From CAZYWA01 sp964650975 [NCBI: uncultured bacterium] (lineage in GTDB: Bacteria; JADJOY01): a DNA stretch of 5,729 bases. The notes under the pieces were generated by a model. That model was given only the letters and a program-made list of their open reading frames with translations, was not told the origin of the DNA and made no database searches. This document shows positions 4,688-5,729 of this stretch, in pieces. The stretch spans positions 2,749 to 8,477 of the forward strand of contig CAZYWA010000349.1 in assembly GCA_964650975.1 (NCBI GenBank). The letters run 5' to 3'. A program made the translations under genes and the position numbers. Positions within the stretch are counted from its first letter, which is position 1, and each line of letters starts with the position of its first letter.

Positions 4688-5650
4688 ATGGCGACCGAAA
4701 GCGGTTCCGACAAGATCGTGTGCCCGAAGTGCGGGTTCCAGCAGTACAAGCGCTCCGCCATTTGCAAGAAGTGCGGCCTGATCTTCGACAAGTGGCGGGA
4801 GATGCAGGCCAAGAAGCAGAAGGCCGAGCGCGCCGAGATGACCTCGGCTCCGGAGGCTGACGAGCCGGGCGAACCCAGCAAGGTGAGCCCACTGCTGGTG
4901 GTGCTCGCCGTCGCCGCGATCGCCATCGCCGGCTACACGCTCTTCGTCCGCCGTCCGACTCCTCCGGCCGCACCGCCCAAGCCCTCGACCACCAGTCCAG
5001 CTCCCGTCGCGGGCGCGCCTGGCGCGCCGCCGGGCCCCGGTGCTCCCGCCGGGCCGGCGCCGGTGGTGCGGAACACCACGGTTCCCGCTCCGACCGCGGC
5101 GCCGACCACTCCCGCTCGGCCCGACGTCGCGCGGGGAGTGGATCCGGAAGCGGAGCGCTACGAGTCCTATCGAGCCGAGCTGGCACAGGCGACGCAGCTC
5201 TTGGCCGGCTTCGAGAAGAAGCTCAAGGAAGGGCTCGACTTCAAGAGCATGCGCGGGGAATTCCTCGAAATGCGCACCAACGTGGCACGCGCGTTCAAGG
5301 AGCCGCCCAATGAAGGGTGGGTTTCGTACCAGGCGGTGGACAAGGCGCTCACGGCTTACTCGGACAGCCTCAAGTTCTGGGAATACCGCGTGTACAGCGG
5401 CGACTACCGCAACAAGCTGTGGTGCGCCGGGGAATCCTGCCCGTTCCAGACCGAGCAAGACTTCAAGGAAGCGGTGGGCGGCTACGTGAACCTGTGCTGG
5501 GATCGGGCGAACGCGTTCCGCGCGATCGCCGAGCGATACCTCCAGTACGGCGATGGCTTGCACCAGGAAGCCGATGCGAGCGCCCGCGAGGAAGTCGCGG
5601 ACGCGTACAAGTCGGTCGACGACATCTGGAAGAGGCTCGGTCGGGCGTAG
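4688..5650 (+). CDS. zinc-ribbon, single-pass membrane protein with helical C-terminal domain
   Basis: A 320-residue protein of unknown function. An N-terminal zinc ribbon has C12-x2-C15 and C26-x2-C29 (KIVCPKCGFQQY and ICKKCGLIFDKW). A Lys/Arg-rich charged segment follows (35-50), then one membrane helix (67-87, SPLLVVLAVAAIAIAGYTLF) and RR. A Pro/Ala/Gly linker covers 90-148. The C-terminal domain (about 152-318) is aromatic- and charge-rich and mostly helical, with C246, C251 (WCAGESCPF) and C270, where a disulfide is possible. By the positive-inside rule the zinc ribbon should be cytoplasmic and the C-terminal domain outside the membrane. I chose the ATG at 4688: ATGs at 4673 and 4676 lie within the -10 box and the GTG at 4622 lies upstream of the promoter. 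There is no Shine-Dalgarno. Divergent from the floA operon and sharing its 96-base control region, so joint regulation is plausible. Zinc-ribbon/TM proteins of this layout are common in Deltaproteobacteria, but I cannot name the family. Confidence 0.85.
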   Translation: MATESGSDKIVCPKCGFQQYKRSAICKKCGLIFDKWREMQAKKQKAERAEMTSAPEADEPGEPSKVSPLLVVLAVAAIAIAGYTLFVRRPTPPAAPPKPSTTSPAPVAGAPGAPPGPGAPAGPAPVVRNTTVPAPTAAPTTPARPDVARGVDPEAERYESYRAELAQATQLLAGFEKKLKEGLDFKSMRGEFLEMRTNVARAFKEPPNEGWVSYQAVDKALTAYSDSLKFWEYRVYSGDYRNKLWCAGESCPFQTEQDFKEAVGGYVNLCWDRANAFRAIAERYLQYGDGLHQEADASAREEVADAYKSVDDIWKRLGRA

Positions 5651-5729
5651 GGCGGAGCCCGGGAGGGGAGCCCCCAAGACCCCCCCGGGGGGTGGTTTAG
5701 GGGGGGGGGGGGGGGAGGCCCCCCCCCCC
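5651..5729. other. low-complexity G/C tail, probable artefactual contig end
   Basis: After the stop codon the sequence degenerates: C7 followed by G6 (5680-5692), then sixteen consecutive G (5700-5715), and finally eleven C (5719-5729). A small inverted repeat GGGC-GGA-GCCC (5650-5660) lies at the stop codon and could belong to a real terminator. The long homopolymers are unlike anything else in the window and look like sequencing or assembly noise. Confidence 0.7.

Noticed and set aside
4625-5677. Minus-strand open frame of 350 codons opposite the zinc-ribbon gene
   Set aside because: No motif, antisense composition, and it would run through the promoter region of both divergent units.

Overview
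The window is GC-rich (roughly two thirds G+C, with G/C strongly favoured at third codon positions). It carries ordinary, vertically inherited-looking bacterial genes and no sign of phage, transposon, CRISPR or RNA genes. The gene set (a DUF507 protein, a FloA flotillin with two NfeD partners, a zinc-ribbon/transmembrane protein with a Pro/Ala-rich linker) and the GC content fit a high-GC Gram-negative-type lineage such as Deltaproteobacteria/Myxococcota or a candidate phylum like Eisenbacteria. This assignment is an inference and weak. The last ~50 bases collapse into G and C homopolymers and look like the artefactual end of a contig.

Layout. (1) Bases 1-342, minus strand: the N-terminal 114 codons of a DUF507 family protein that runs off the left edge. 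(2) 343-491: divergent intergenic region. (3) 492-1475, plus strand: a radical SAM protein with a cysteine-rich SPASM/Twitch-like C-terminus. (4) 1476-1658: convergent intergenic region packed with inverted repeats, probably where transcription from both sides ends. (5) 1659-4591, minus strand: a compact four-gene operon, transcribed in the order long NfeD, short NfeD, FloA, then a small unrecognised membrane-anchored protein. The junctions are a 4-base GTGA overlap, an 18-base gap and a 3-base gap. (6) 4592-4687: a 96-base divergent control region with two back-to-back promoters. (7) 4688-5650, plus strand: a zinc-ribbon, single-pass membrane protein with a helical C-terminal domain. (8) 5651-5729: low-complexity tail.

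How the genes work together. The operon encodes a membrane-microdomain module. FloA is an oligomeric integral membrane scaffold, and NfeD proteins with their OB-fold tails are its usual co-encoded partners. The long NfeD resembles the membrane and OB part of NfeD1 but lacks the ClpP-class serine protease domain that many long NfeD proteins carry. The fourth protein, translated right behind floA, may be an accessory of the same microdomain. The zinc-ribbon protein is divergently transcribed from the operon's control region and may be co-regulated.

The most notable regulatory signal is in the start regions. The genes at 4591 (minus), 4688 (plus) and possibly 492 (plus) have -10 hexamers ending only 7-10 bases before the start codon and no Shine-Dalgarno sequence, which predicts leaderless or near-leaderless mRNAs. 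Internal operon genes and the DUF507 gene instead have recognisable Shine-Dalgarno sequences.
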